This document shows positions 56,096 through 64,000 of a stretch of DNA of 64,000 nt, piece by piece; position 1 is the first letter of the stretch, and each line of letters begins with the position of its first letter. Where the stretch lies: NCBI RefSeq assembly GCF_001613045.1, contig NZ_BDBP01000001.1:1-64000 (forward strand), written 5' to 3'. The notes beneath the pieces are model-generated. The model was not told the DNA's origin. It searched no databases and was given only the letters and a program-made list of their open reading frames with translations. A program made the translations under genes and the position numbers. This stretch comes from Nocardia lijiangensis NBRC 108240 (GTDB taxonomy: Bacteria > Actinomycetota > Actinomycetes > Mycobacteriales > Mycobacteriaceae).

Positions 56096-56143
56096 CGAAA
56101 TACCAAGGCACGCAATCGAATTCTTACCAGACCAGGAGGATCG

Positions 56144-57157
56144 ATGAGCACCACCGTCACACTGGGTCTCGCGGGAACCGGCCGCATCGGAACGGCCCAT
56201 GCCGAAACACTGCACGGGCTCCCCGAGGTCGACCGCGTCCTGGTCGCCGACATCGACGCCACCCGCGCGCATACCGCCGCGGCCAAGCTCGGCGTCGAAG
56301 CCGTCCCCGATATCGAGACGCTGCTCGCCGCCGACCTCACCGGCCTCGTCATCGCCACCGCCACCGATTCCCACCCCGCGCTGATCGCCGCCGCCGTCGA
56401 CCGCGGCATCCCCGTCTTCTGCGAGAAGCCCGTCGCCGCCGACATCGACGGCACCCTGGCCGTTCTCGACCACCTGCGCGGCGCCACGGTCCCCGTGCAG
56501 ATCGGCTTCCAACGCCGCTTCGACGCCGGCTACCGCGCCGCCCGCGCCGCCGTCGCGAGCGGCGAGCTCGGATGGCTGCACACCCTGCGCGCCACCACCC
56601 TGGACCCGGCGCCACCGCCCGCCGACTACATCCGCCGCTCCGGTGGACTGTTCCGCGACTGCGGCGTCCACGATTTCGACATCATCCGCTGGGTCACCGG
56701 CCGCGAAGTCACCGAGGTCTACGCCTATGGCGCCAACCGCGGCGACCAATTCTTCACCGCCGCAGGCGATATCGACACGGCCGCCGCCCTGCTCACCCTC
56801 GACGACGGCACCATCGCCACGGTCGGGCTCGGCCGCTACAACGGCGCGGGCTACGACGTCCGACTCGAAGTCCTCGGCTCTCGCGGCAACGCCATCGTCG
56901 GCCTCGACGACCGCTCCCCGCTCCGCTCCGTCGAACCCGACCACCCCGCCTCCCCCTACCCCGCGTATCCCGGCTTCATGGAACGGTTCCGCCGCGCCTA
57001 CACCGAGGAACTCGCTACTTTCGTCACCGTCGCAACCGGCGCCGCCCCGAGCCCATGCACGGTGGCCGACGCACTCGAAGCGTTCTACATCGCCGAAGCC
57101 TGCGAACTCTCCCGCGCTGTGCACCGGCCGGTCGCCCTCACCGAAGTGCGCCGCTGA
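56144..57157 (+). CDS. iolG: Inositol 2-dehydrogenase
   Basis: 337 residues, a Gfo/Idh/MocA-family enzyme oxidising myo-inositol to 2-keto-inositol with NAD+. The Rossmann motif GLAGTGRIGTAHAETL is at the N-terminus, EKPVAADIDGT carries the catalytic Lys, and GLFRDCGVHDFDIIRW carries the Asp and His. AGGAGG lies 5 nt before the ATG. It is the only catabolic gene on this strand and probably forms an operon with the LacI regulator. Confidence 0.93.
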   Translation: MSTTVTLGLAGTGRIGTAHAETLHGLPEVDRVLVADIDATRAHTAAAKLGVEAVPDIETLLAADLTGLVIATATDSHPALIAAAVDRGIPVFCEKPVAADIDGTLAVLDHLRGATVPVQIGFQRRFDAGYRAARAAVASGELGWLHTLRATTLDPAPPPADYIRRSGGLFRDCGVHDFDIIRWVTGREVTEVYAYGANRGDQFFTAAGDIDTAAALLTLDDGTIATVGLGRYNGAGYDVRLEVLGSRGNAIVGLDDRSPLRSVEPDHPASPYPAYPGFMERFRRAYTEELATFVTVATGAAPSPCTVADALEAFYIAEACELSRAVHRPVALTEVRR

Positions 57158-57292
57158 GTCCCCCCACCACCCGCCCACGCAGGCACAACGATCGAGAAAC
57201 GGAACCGAAACCTGTCGGACCCCACCGCCACACTGTTGGTACCGAACACACCACAGCTCGCCACGCGGCGGCATGGATCACCCGGGGGTCCC

Positions 57293-57634
57293 ATGTTCCA
57301 CATCCTGCTCACGGCTGTCTCCATCACCTGCATCGCCACCGCCCTCCTCGCCCTCACCGCAGGCGGCATCGCCGACTCCCTCGCCGCCCGCGCCATCAAA
57401 GCCTCCGAATCCTGCTTCATCGGCGACACCGTCCCCACCGACAAGTTCTTCGAGAACCGCCAGAGATACGAGAGGCTGCACCGGATCACGGTGCGGTTGA
57501 TGATGGGTGGGTTGGGGACTTTAGTGATGGGATTGTGGTGCTCGGGGTGGTGGCATGGCAGTTCGAACACGCGGGGCGTTGACAGGGCCCCGCAGCCCCT
57601 CTATCGGGTATCGAATTTGAAAATCTCATTCTGA
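57293..57634 (+). CDS. Small two-helix membrane protein, unrecognised
   Basis: 113 residues from ATG 57293 (GGGGG a few bases upstream). One hydrophobic helix lies near the N-terminus (ILLTAVSITCIATALLALTAG) and a second near the C-terminus (LMMGGLGTLVMGLWCSGWW); the stretch between is mixed and polar. No family recognised. It follows iolG by 135 bp and may not belong to the inositol regulon. Confidence 0.5.
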   Translation: MFHILLTAVSITCIATALLALTAGGIADSLAARAIKASESCFIGDTVPTDKFFENRQRYERLHRITVRLMMGGLGTLVMGLWCSGWWHGSSNTRGVDRAPQPLYRVSNLKISF

Positions 57635-58139
57635 GATGCTCATCCAGCAGCTGCCTGGTAAACCGATTGCCCGTTACCGGAAGTGGTAGTGCAACCCGAC
57701 GGAGGCTACCGCTTCAACCATGCTGCAAGTGATTCGAATGACCTTGGTAGCGTGTACTTGTCGGTAACGTTTGGGGTATCGAGACCGCCTGCGGATACTT
57801 CCATCGTGATGTAACAATCGGTATCCGGGTCACGACAAATCGCCGGCGACTCCGATCGCAGACACGGATCAGCAAATGGTTTCGAGAGTGGGGCGAGAGA
57901 TGGCAGCAGGGTGGGCGGGCGTCGACAGCGAACTGTCGGCGCACGTACGGCTACAAACGAAACACGGCCGAGGTTGCTCGGGAAGCACTGAGCAGTATCG
58001 CCGCGGGACGAGCATCGGCCGTTCGGTCGGCCGCGGCGCCTGGCTCGCCCGTATGTCCGGCTACCGGCCACTGCAGCCGGACATCTAGGGAATCGATTCG
58101 ATCGGCCGCCGCTGCGGCCACGGGGAATGAAGAGTGAGA
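57635..58139. other. Gap at the edge of the ATPase-helicase region; possible short gene fragment
   Basis: 505 bp without a convincing complete gene. On the reverse strand a frame ending at 57706 has a coding-like tail (TDCYITMEVSAGGLDTPNVT, then a SLAAWLKR end) but no plausible start, so it may be a gene remnant. It separates the conserved-type inositol region from the putative accessory region and presumably carries the promoter of the large gene at 58140. Confidence 0.35.
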
Positions 58140-61100
58140 ATGACATCGACCGAACTGGATGTGCCTGCCATAGTCGACGAGCTGACCGGGCTGGCATTGC
58201 GTACCTATCAGGTCAACCCGGCTCGCATCGAAGAAGACGCCAATGGCGAGCGTCGCATTCACCAGGGTGGCTACGGCGATCGTCAGATCTTCGAACTCGT
58301 CCAGAATGCCGCGGACGAGTTGCGTGCTACCGAGTTCTCCGGTGGACGAATCGATGTGGTGCTAACCACCGGGTACCTCTACTGCGCGAACGAGGGTTCA
58401 CCGATCACCGCCGCCGGTGTCGATACGATTCTGCGGATGGGGGTGTCGAAGAAGCGCGGTGGACAGATCGGTCGGTTCGGTGTCGGGGTGAAGTCGGTCC
58501 TGTCGGTGACGCGGACGCCGCAGTTCTTCAGCACGACAGGATCGTTCGGCTTCGACGCGGACTGGGCGGCGCAGGAGATTCTCCGCGCTGTCAACGATGC
58601 TCGTCGAGCGGAAGGATTGCCACCGCTCGCCACTGTCGGTGAGACTCCGGTGCTGCGCCTGGCGCGCAGGCTGGACCCGAATACGGAACGTCGCCTCGAC
58701 AGAGTCCTCGACGAACTGTTGTGCTGGGCGACGACTGTGGTTCGTCTGCCGCTGGAACCCGGTGCCGAGGAGAAGCTTTCTCGCGACATCCATACCCAGC
58801 GCACCGGTGAAGTCGGTCCGTCACGAGAGTTTCCGCACCTGTTCCAGCTCTTCTCGCCGCACGTCGGGAGGCTTTCGCTCGATGACCGTACGAACATGCC
58901 CATCACCCGCCGGGATATCACGGTCGACCACAGCGGTACCCGGCGCAGTATCCGCCAGCAGCGCAGCGGTGCCCACGCGACCTCGGAAAGCTTTCGTGTC
59001 TTCACCATGCCACACCAGGTCAGTGACGAAGCGCGTGGTCGGGCGGGCGAATTGCACGATCGTGTCACCATCGATGTCTCGTGGGCGGTACCCGAATACA
59101 CCCGGTCGCCGGAGACAGGGTTTCTCCTCGTGCCCAACGACCGTGGCGTGTTCTGGTCGTTCTTCCCGACCAAGTACCCGACCACGCTGAGCGGAGCGCT
59201 GAACTCAGCGTGGAAGACGAACGAGGATCGGCAGAATCTGCTGGACAGTAGTGAACTCAACACCGAGCTGATGCGAGTCGCCGCCCGGCTCGTCGTCGGA
59301 TCCCTAGAGGAACTGTCGCCCGCCGACGACCCCGGTGCCTACCTGCCGTTGCTTCCCGGTCGTCCAAAGGAATCACCGAACTGGGCCTGCCGATACCTGA
59401 CCGAACAGGTCTGGCAGTTGATGGCGACAAACCCGTCCCTCCCTGATCAGGACGGAATTTTGCGGCTGCCGTCCGAGCTTCGTGTCCACCCGGAAGCGCC
59501 GGTGACCACGCTTGCGCTGCAGATGTGGGCCTCCTATCCAGGCCGGCCGCGCAACTGGGTGCACCACTCGGTCGAGGGACCGAATTCACGTCGCGGCAAG
59601 GTCTCTCACGTCATCCAGGAATCCAAACACGAAGGTCCGGCTTCGCCACGCGCGTGGGTCGAAGCGTTGGTCGAGGACCGGACCGTCGAAGCGTCCGCCG
59701 CAGCGATTCGACTGCTCGTGCATCTGCTACGCAGTGAGTTTACCGGTCCCAAGCACGCCGAAGCGGCAGAGGAACTCCGGCGATCGAGGGTGCTACTGAC
59801 CGAGGACGGAAGATTCGTTGCGCCGATCGTGGGCACCGTGTTTCGGCGCACGAATGATGACGGGCTGCGCGACGACATGGTTTATGTGCACTCGGATCTG
59901 GCGAACGATCAGACCATCGCCTCCCTGCTGAACGAACTGGGTGTGCGGGAAGCAGATACAGAGGGGCGATTCCACAGCGTCCTCGATCAGGGGTTCACCG
60001 GCTACAAAGACGCCGATTGGATGCGGTTCTGGGAACTGCTCAACAGCTCCGGTGGTGCGGTGCAGGCGCACGAGATCCGCAATCGGGTCGATGATGTGTC
60101 GAGCGTCCTCCACGCGCGGAATATGGAAGGTCGGTTCGTTCCGATCAAGAGCCTCATCCTGCCCGGGATGCTCGTGCCACCTGATGGTTCGCGCGACGCA
60201 GCGCTGGCAGTGGACATGAGTTTCCACGCCAACGATCGATCGATCCTGCGCGAGTTCGGTGTACCCGATCGCCCTGATTCCGGGCATCACCCGGAATCGG
60301 ACGGGTGGTTCGAGCGATATCGAGACGCGATGTATGCACAGTATTGCGCGGGGCTGCCGCCGACGGCGCCCAAGGTTCAGTCGCGAACCCTGCAATTCCA
60401 CGGCGGGCCGACTGCGGGTCCACTGCACCTGTTCAAACGTCTGTCGCCGGAGGGACGAGCCGCGTTCCTGGAACACCTTTCCGAGTCGGACATCGTGGAG
60501 ACCTGGACGCGCCAGGTCGGGAAGCAAACAAACTCCCGGGCCCAGGTGATGTCGCCGATTCGATGGCTGCTCACCGAAGAGGGCTTTGTGCGAACCTCAC
60601 AAGGCTTGCTCAGGGTACGCAACGCCTTGGGCCCCGGCTTGCGAGAGTACGCCGCAGTTCTCCCTGTCGCCGAGATCAGCGAGGCGAAGGCGCTGAAACT
60701 GCGGATGCCGAATACGGTCGAGGAGGTGCCGCCCGCACGGTGGGCGAAACTCCTCGAGGCCGTGCGGACCAGCGAGGACGACGCCTTCGTCGGACGCAAC
60801 TATGCCTTGCTGATGCGTGTGGCGTACGACCTCGTGTCCGAGGAGACCGATGTCCGCTGTCGAGTCGCCGACGGATGGGCGAACCTCGCCGATAGCGAAA
60901 TCGCCGTCGCGACAACACAGGCCGAGTATCGAGATCTGATCGAAGAAGGCCATCCGGCCTTGCTGGTCGACCGCGCCGAAGACGCCGAACAGGCGGAAGC
61001 GATGATCGCTGTGTGGGGCATGCGGCGGGTGTCCGACGTGATCGAACAACGGATACGGTTTGCGCCTTCCGGCGCGCCCGTAGCCCTCATCGACGAATAC

Positions 61101-62930
61101 CCGCTGCTGCGGCAACGATTCGGAGCGCGAGTCAGGGGTGTCCAGCTGCAGCGATGTGAGGAGCTCGAGCAGGTCACCCGCACCCCGAACGGCGCTCGGT
61201 CAGTGCCGCTCCGTTCGGGCCGCGAAGACTCCGCTGTGCTGGTTCCGAAGGACGTCGGCCTTCTGGAGGCACTCGTCCTTGCCGATGCCGAACTCGATCT
61301 AGGCCTCGGCCCGGACGGATGCCGTCAGGTCATCGCAGAGCAGGAGAAGCGGGCAGCTGACGAAGCTATCCGCCGGAAGCTCGAGGCGATCACGCAGGCA
61401 CCGACGATGGTTGCAAAACTCGCCTTGATGTTGACGGCCGAACAACTTCTCGCGAACCTGCCCGCCGGCCTGGTCGGCGAGGGAGAGAAGAACGACATCG
61501 ATCGGCTGGCCCAGTTGGCGTTGAACGCGTTCGACGACCTGGTGCTGAAGACCTACGCGAAACATGTCGCGTGGCTGCCCGGCTGTCCGGCGTCCTTCAA
61601 CGGCGGTGAGCGTGCCCGGCAGTTCGTCGACGGCTTGGGGATTCCGGTGGATTTCGCCGGGTCGCAGCCGCCGAAACTCGATCCGCGGGAGGAGGTCGAC
61701 GGTCCGAAGGATTTCCCCGCACTGCACCCTTACCAGGAGATCATCGCCGATCGACTGGTCCAGATGCTGTGCGCGGAATCCCCCCGTCGCGGAATGATGA
61801 GCCTCCCGACCGGCGCGGGCAAGACTCGTGTGGCGGCCGAAGGAGTGATCCGGTGGGTGCGGGAGTCAGGTGTACCGCGGGGCCCGATCCTGTGGATCGC
61901 ACAAACGGAGGAGCTGTGCGAGCAAGCCGTCCAGTCGTGGCGGTTCGTGTGGGAAAAGGTCGGTCCGGACCGACCCCTTGTCATCGATCGATTCTGGAGC
62001 TCGAATTCCTCTACCGCGGTCCGTGATCGGACACATCTCGTTGTTGCCACCGATGCCAAACTGGCGCTGAACCTGTCCGAGGACGAGTACTCCTGGTTGC
62101 GCAACGCGGCCTTGGTCATCGTCGACGAAGCACACGGTGCCGGATCACCCCGATACACCGACATCCTCCGGTTGATGGGCCTGACTCACACGATGACCTC
62201 ACGGCACCTGCTCGGATTGTCGGCCACCCCGTTCCGCACCGACGAGGAACGAACCAGACTGCTGGCCCAGCGGTTCGGCGACTTTCGGCTGGATCGTGGC
62301 GTGTTCGGGGACCGCAATCCGATCGAGGCGTTGCAGAAGCTGCGCATTCTCGCCAAGGTCGAACATCGCGAACTCGCGGGTGCCGAGATCGAGCTGGATG
62401 CCATCGAGCTCCGCGAGGTTAACCAGGTCGGCAACTTCGCCGCTGCCGGCGTTCTGCCCAGGAGCGCCGAACGTAAACTGGCCGACCACGAAGGCCGAAA
62501 CGACGCCTTGGTGCGAGCGATCACCGATCTCCCCGCGGACTGGCCGGTGCTGGTCTTCGCGACCTCGGTCGACCACGCGAAGATTCTGGCTGCACGACTG
62601 CAGGGCAAGAATATTCGCTCGGTGTCGATCGATGCGATGACGGCACCCGCCGACCGCCGAAGAAGAGTAGAGGAATTTCGTGCGGGACGCATTCGTGTGA
62701 TTACCAACTACGGTGTGCTCTCCCAAGGCTTCGACGCACCCGCCACACGCGCGGTGGTGATCGCCCGCCCGGTGTACAGCGCGAACCTGTACCAGCAGAT
62801 GATCGGTCGGGGCCTTCGCGGTATCGCCAATGGTGGTGAGGCCGAGTGCATGATCCTCGATGTTCGCGACAACATCACCAACTTCGACGCGAAGCTGGCG
62901 TTCACCGAGTTCGAATACCTCTGGAGGTAG
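58140..62930 (+). CDS. Large protein: sacsin/GHKL-type ATPase fused to a DEAH superfamily-2 helicase
   Basis: 1,596 residues. The N-terminus (about 1-300) is a GHKL ATPase of the sacsin type: QIFELVQNAADELR (E52, N56, D59; N-box), CANEGSPIT (the D-x-G-x-G equivalent) and GRFGVGVKSVLSV (G2 box). A long middle region of ~800 residues has no domain I recognise. The C-terminal ~400 residues are an SF2 motor: LPTGAGKTRVA (K1228), VIVDEAHGAG (DEAH at 1329), GLSATPFR (1361), ITNYGVLSQGFDAPATRAVV and YQQMIGRGLRG. ATG 58140 is preferred; GTG 58134 is also in frame. It is followed after 5 bp by a UvrD-like helicase gene. A phage-defence or DNA-surveillance role is inference. Confidence 0.85.
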   Translation: MTSTELDVPAIVDELTGLALRTYQVNPARIEEDANGERRIHQGGYGDRQIFELVQNAADELRATEFSGGRIDVVLTTGYLYCANEGSPITAAGVDTILRMGVSKKRGGQIGRFGVGVKSVLSVTRTPQFFSTTGSFGFDADWAAQEILRAVNDARRAEGLPPLATVGETPVLRLARRLDPNTERRLDRVLDELLCWATTVVRLPLEPGAEEKLSRDIHTQRTGEVGPSREFPHLFQLFSPHVGRLSLDDRTNMPITRRDITVDHSGTRRSIRQQRSGAHATSESFRVFTMPHQVSDEARGRAGELHDRVTIDVSWAVPEYTRSPETGFLLVPNDRGVFWSFFPTKYPTTLSGALNSAWKTNEDRQNLLDSSELNTELMRVAARLVVGSLEELSPADDPGAYLPLLPGRPKESPNWACRYLTEQVWQLMATNPSLPDQDGILRLPSELRVHPEAPVTTLALQMWASYPGRPRNWVHHSVEGPNSRRGKVSHVIQESKHEGPASPRAWVEALVEDRTVEASAAAIRLLVHLLRSEFTGPKHAEAAEELRRSRVLLTEDGRFVAPIVGTVFRRTNDDGLRDDMVYVHSDLANDQTIASLLNELGVREADTEGRFHSVLDQGFTGYKDADWMRFWELLNSSGGAVQAHEIRNRVDDVSSVLHARNMEGRFVPIKSLILPGMLVPPDGSRDAALAVDMSFHANDRSILREFGVPDRPDSGHHPESDGWFERYRDAMYAQYCAGLPPTAPKVQSRTLQFHGGPTAGPLHLFKRLSPEGRAAFLEHLSESDIVETWTRQVGKQTNSRAQVMSPIRWLLTEEGFVRTSQGLLRVRNALGPGLREYAAVLPVAEISEAKALKLRMPNTVEEVPPARWAKLLEAVRTSEDDAFVGRNYALLMRVAYDLVSEETDVRCRVADGWANLADSEIAVATTQAEYRDLIEEGHPALLVDRAEDAEQAEAMIAVWGMRRVSDVIEQRIRFAPSGAPVALIDEYPLLRQRFGARVRGVQLQRCEELEQVTRTPNGARSVPLRSGREDSAVLVPKDVGLLEALVLADAELDLGLGPDGCRQVIAEQEKRAADEAIRRKLEAITQAPTMVAKLALMLTAEQLLANLPAGLVGEGEKNDIDRLAQLALNAFDDLVLKTYAKHVAWLPGCPASFNGGERARQFVDGLGIPVDFAGSQPPKLDPREEVDGPKDFPALHPYQEIIADRLVQMLCAESPRRGMMSLPTGAGKTRVAAEGVIRWVRESGVPRGPILWIAQTEELCEQAVQSWRFVWEKVGPDRPLVIDRFWSSNSSTAVRDRTHLVVATDAKLALNLSEDEYSWLRNAALVIVDEAHGAGSPRYTDILRLMGLTHTMTSRHLLGLSATPFRTDEERTRLLAQRFGDFRLDRGVFGDRNPIEALQKLRILAKVEHRELAGAEIELDAIELREVNQVGNFAAAGVLPRSAERKLADHEGRNDALVRAITDLPADWPVLVFATSVDHAKILAARLQGKNIRSVSIDAMTAPADRRRRVEEFRAGRIRVITNYGVLSQGFDAPATRAVVIARPVYSANLYQQMIGRGLRGIANGGEAECMILDVRDNITNFDAKLAFTEFEYLWR

Positions 62931-62935
62931 GTGCG

Positions 62936-64000
62936 ATGATTTCGGTTTCACCCCGGCAGCGTCTCGCGCTCACCGCCGCGCAACAGGCGATTGTCGAACT
63001 GGATTGGAACGCGCGAGTCCTGGTCACGGCGGGCGCCGGCGCGGGCAAGACGACCACGCTGACCTATCGGCTGGAGCACCTGACCAGTACGGAGAGTGCG
63101 GACGGTGACGAGCCGCTCGAGGCGGCCGAGATTCTTGTGCTGAGTTTCTCGCGAGCCGCGGTACGTTCGTTGCGCGATCGCATCGACCGGATCGCCGAAT
63201 CGGCCAGGCGTGTCCGGGCGTACACCTTCGACGGGTGGGCCCGGTCGATCCTGCACGAATGCGAGCCGGAGCGAGATCTCACCGGTCTGTCGTTCGACGA
63301 CATCATTGTCGCCGCCACCAACGCGATCCGCGGCGGCATCTTCGATGACGGCCCCGACGGGCCAGTTGTCGAGCCGCCGAGCCACGTTGTCATCGATGAG
63401 GTCCAGGACCTTGTCGGTGTGCGCAGGCTCATGGTCGAAGCGGTGCTCGAATCGACGCGGGACTGTGCCGGTTTCACGGTGGTGGGTGATGCCGCGCAAT
63501 CCGTCTACGGGTTTCAGATCGAGGACCTCAATGAACGCGCTGCGGAGACGAACCGGTTCTTCGGCTGGCTGCGGTCAGAGTTCGCGAACGACCTCGCCGA
63601 GGCGCATCTGGACGAGAACTTCCGTGCTCGGTCTGACGAAGCCAAGGCAGCCCTGAGATACGGCCCTCTGTTGCAGTCGATTCCGGCCGAACGAGCCGCG
63701 GCCAACGACGCCGCAAACTCGATCTATCGCGATCTGCGCGCCACCCTAGATCGGATGCCGAGGTTCGGTGCGCTGATCGGTAAGGAACGCGACGACTTCG
63801 CTCTCGCTTCCCTACGGGACGCCTCCGGGTCGACCGCAATTCTGTGCGCGACGAACGGTCAGGTACTCCAGCTCTCGGAGAGTTTCTGTAAGGACGGCAT
63901 CGAACACACGATTCAACGATCGCCACGGTCACGGCCCGCGCCCCGGTGGATGGTCTCCCTGTTCCAGGCAGCAGACGGCAGACCGACCATTTCCGAACAG
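62936..64000 (+). CDS. UvrD/PcrA-like superfamily-1 helicase (partial, runs off the window)
   Basis: Open from ATG 62936 to the last base, at least 355 residues, with no stop in the window. GGAGG of the upstream gene's end lies 8 nt before the ATG. Motifs in order: QQAIV (Q-motif-like), VTAGAGAGKTTTLTYRL (Walker A, K38), LSFSRAAVRSLRDRI (Ia), VVIDEVQDLVG (D154/E155, Walker B), VVGDAAQSVYGFQ (III) and LDENFRARSDE (IV). It is an ATP-dependent 3'-5' helicase or helicase-nuclease. The 5-bp gap to the ATPase-helicase gene means the two are almost surely co-expressed. A C-terminal nuclease, if any, lies outside the window. Confidence 0.9.
   Translation, partial: MISVSPRQRLALTAAQQAIVELDWNARVLVTAGAGAGKTTTLTYRLEHLTSTESADGDEPLEAAEILVLSFSRAAVRSLRDRIDRIAESARRVRAYTFDGWARSILHECEPERDLTGLSFDDIIVAATNAIRGGIFDDGPDGPVVEPPSHVVIDEVQDLVGVRRLMVEAVLESTRDCAGFTVVGDAAQSVYGFQIEDLNERAAETNRFFGWLRSEFANDLAEAHLDENFRARSDEAKAALRYGPLLQSIPAERAAANDAANSIYRDLRATLDRMPRFGALIGKERDDFALASLRDASGSTAILCATNGQVLQLSESFCKDGIEHTIQRSPRSRPAPRWMVSLFQAADGRPTISEQ

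Overview
The window reads as chromosomal DNA of a GC-rich, mycolic-acid-type actinobacterium (order Mycobacteriales), most likely a Nocardia; the genus is inferred. The main support is a long block in the same order as Mycobacterium tuberculosis: recG - DAK2 protein - rpmB - ung - thiL - DUF3515 protein - ddl - gpsA - fbiD/cofC - ppk - mutT1 - hupB - leuD - leuC - IclR regulator - F420/PPOX protein - tRNA-Glu/tRNA-Gln - gltX - FAH protein - MFS - leuB - serA (about 15.9-46.3 kb). A HU protein with a long Lys/Ala tail, EspC-like/WXG proteins, a PrpR-type propionate regulator and F420-related genes fit the same order.

Layout. 0-4 kb: 3' end of metE, a DJ-1/PfpI protein, and a divergent DUF1295 membrane protein/TetR pair with a palindromic operator. 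4-7.2 kb: a type VII secretion (ESX-like) cluster with a zinc-ribbon protein, a lipoprotein, a WxG-DUF6973 predicted toxin, an EspC-like partner and a divergent YbaB-like protein. 7.2-13.2 kb: a limonene-epoxide-hydrolase-like gene, then the methylcitrate operon prpD-prpB-prpC with divergent prpR. 13.2-15.8 kb: a SigJ/ECF41-type sigma factor and a divergent DHA2 transporter. 15.9-46.3 kb: the conserved block (DNA repair, cofactor, cell-wall, polyphosphate, leucine and serine genes), interrupted at 36.6-38.3 kb by 1.7 kb of non-coding, tandem-repeat-rich DNA before two tRNA genes. 46.3-49.2 kb: a 39-codon peptide gene with its own ribosome-binding site and terminator, an RlaP-like nucleotidyltransferase and two cold-shock genes. 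49.2-57.2 kb: a myo-inositol catabolic regulon (iolE-iolC-Cgl0159 family-iolB-iolD on one strand; LacI regulator and iolG on the other) with two palindromic operators in the divergent gap. 58.1-64 kb: a 1,596-residue protein joining a sacsin/GHKL-type ATPase to a DEAH helicase, followed 5 bp later by a UvrD-like helicase that runs off the window.

The most novel parts are the ATPase-helicase/UvrD pair (possible anti-phage or DNA-surveillance module), the 39-residue amphipathic peptide, the ESX toxin cluster and the ~60-bp tandem repeats beside the tRNA genes. Functional statements rest on motifs and family knowledge; no database search was run.
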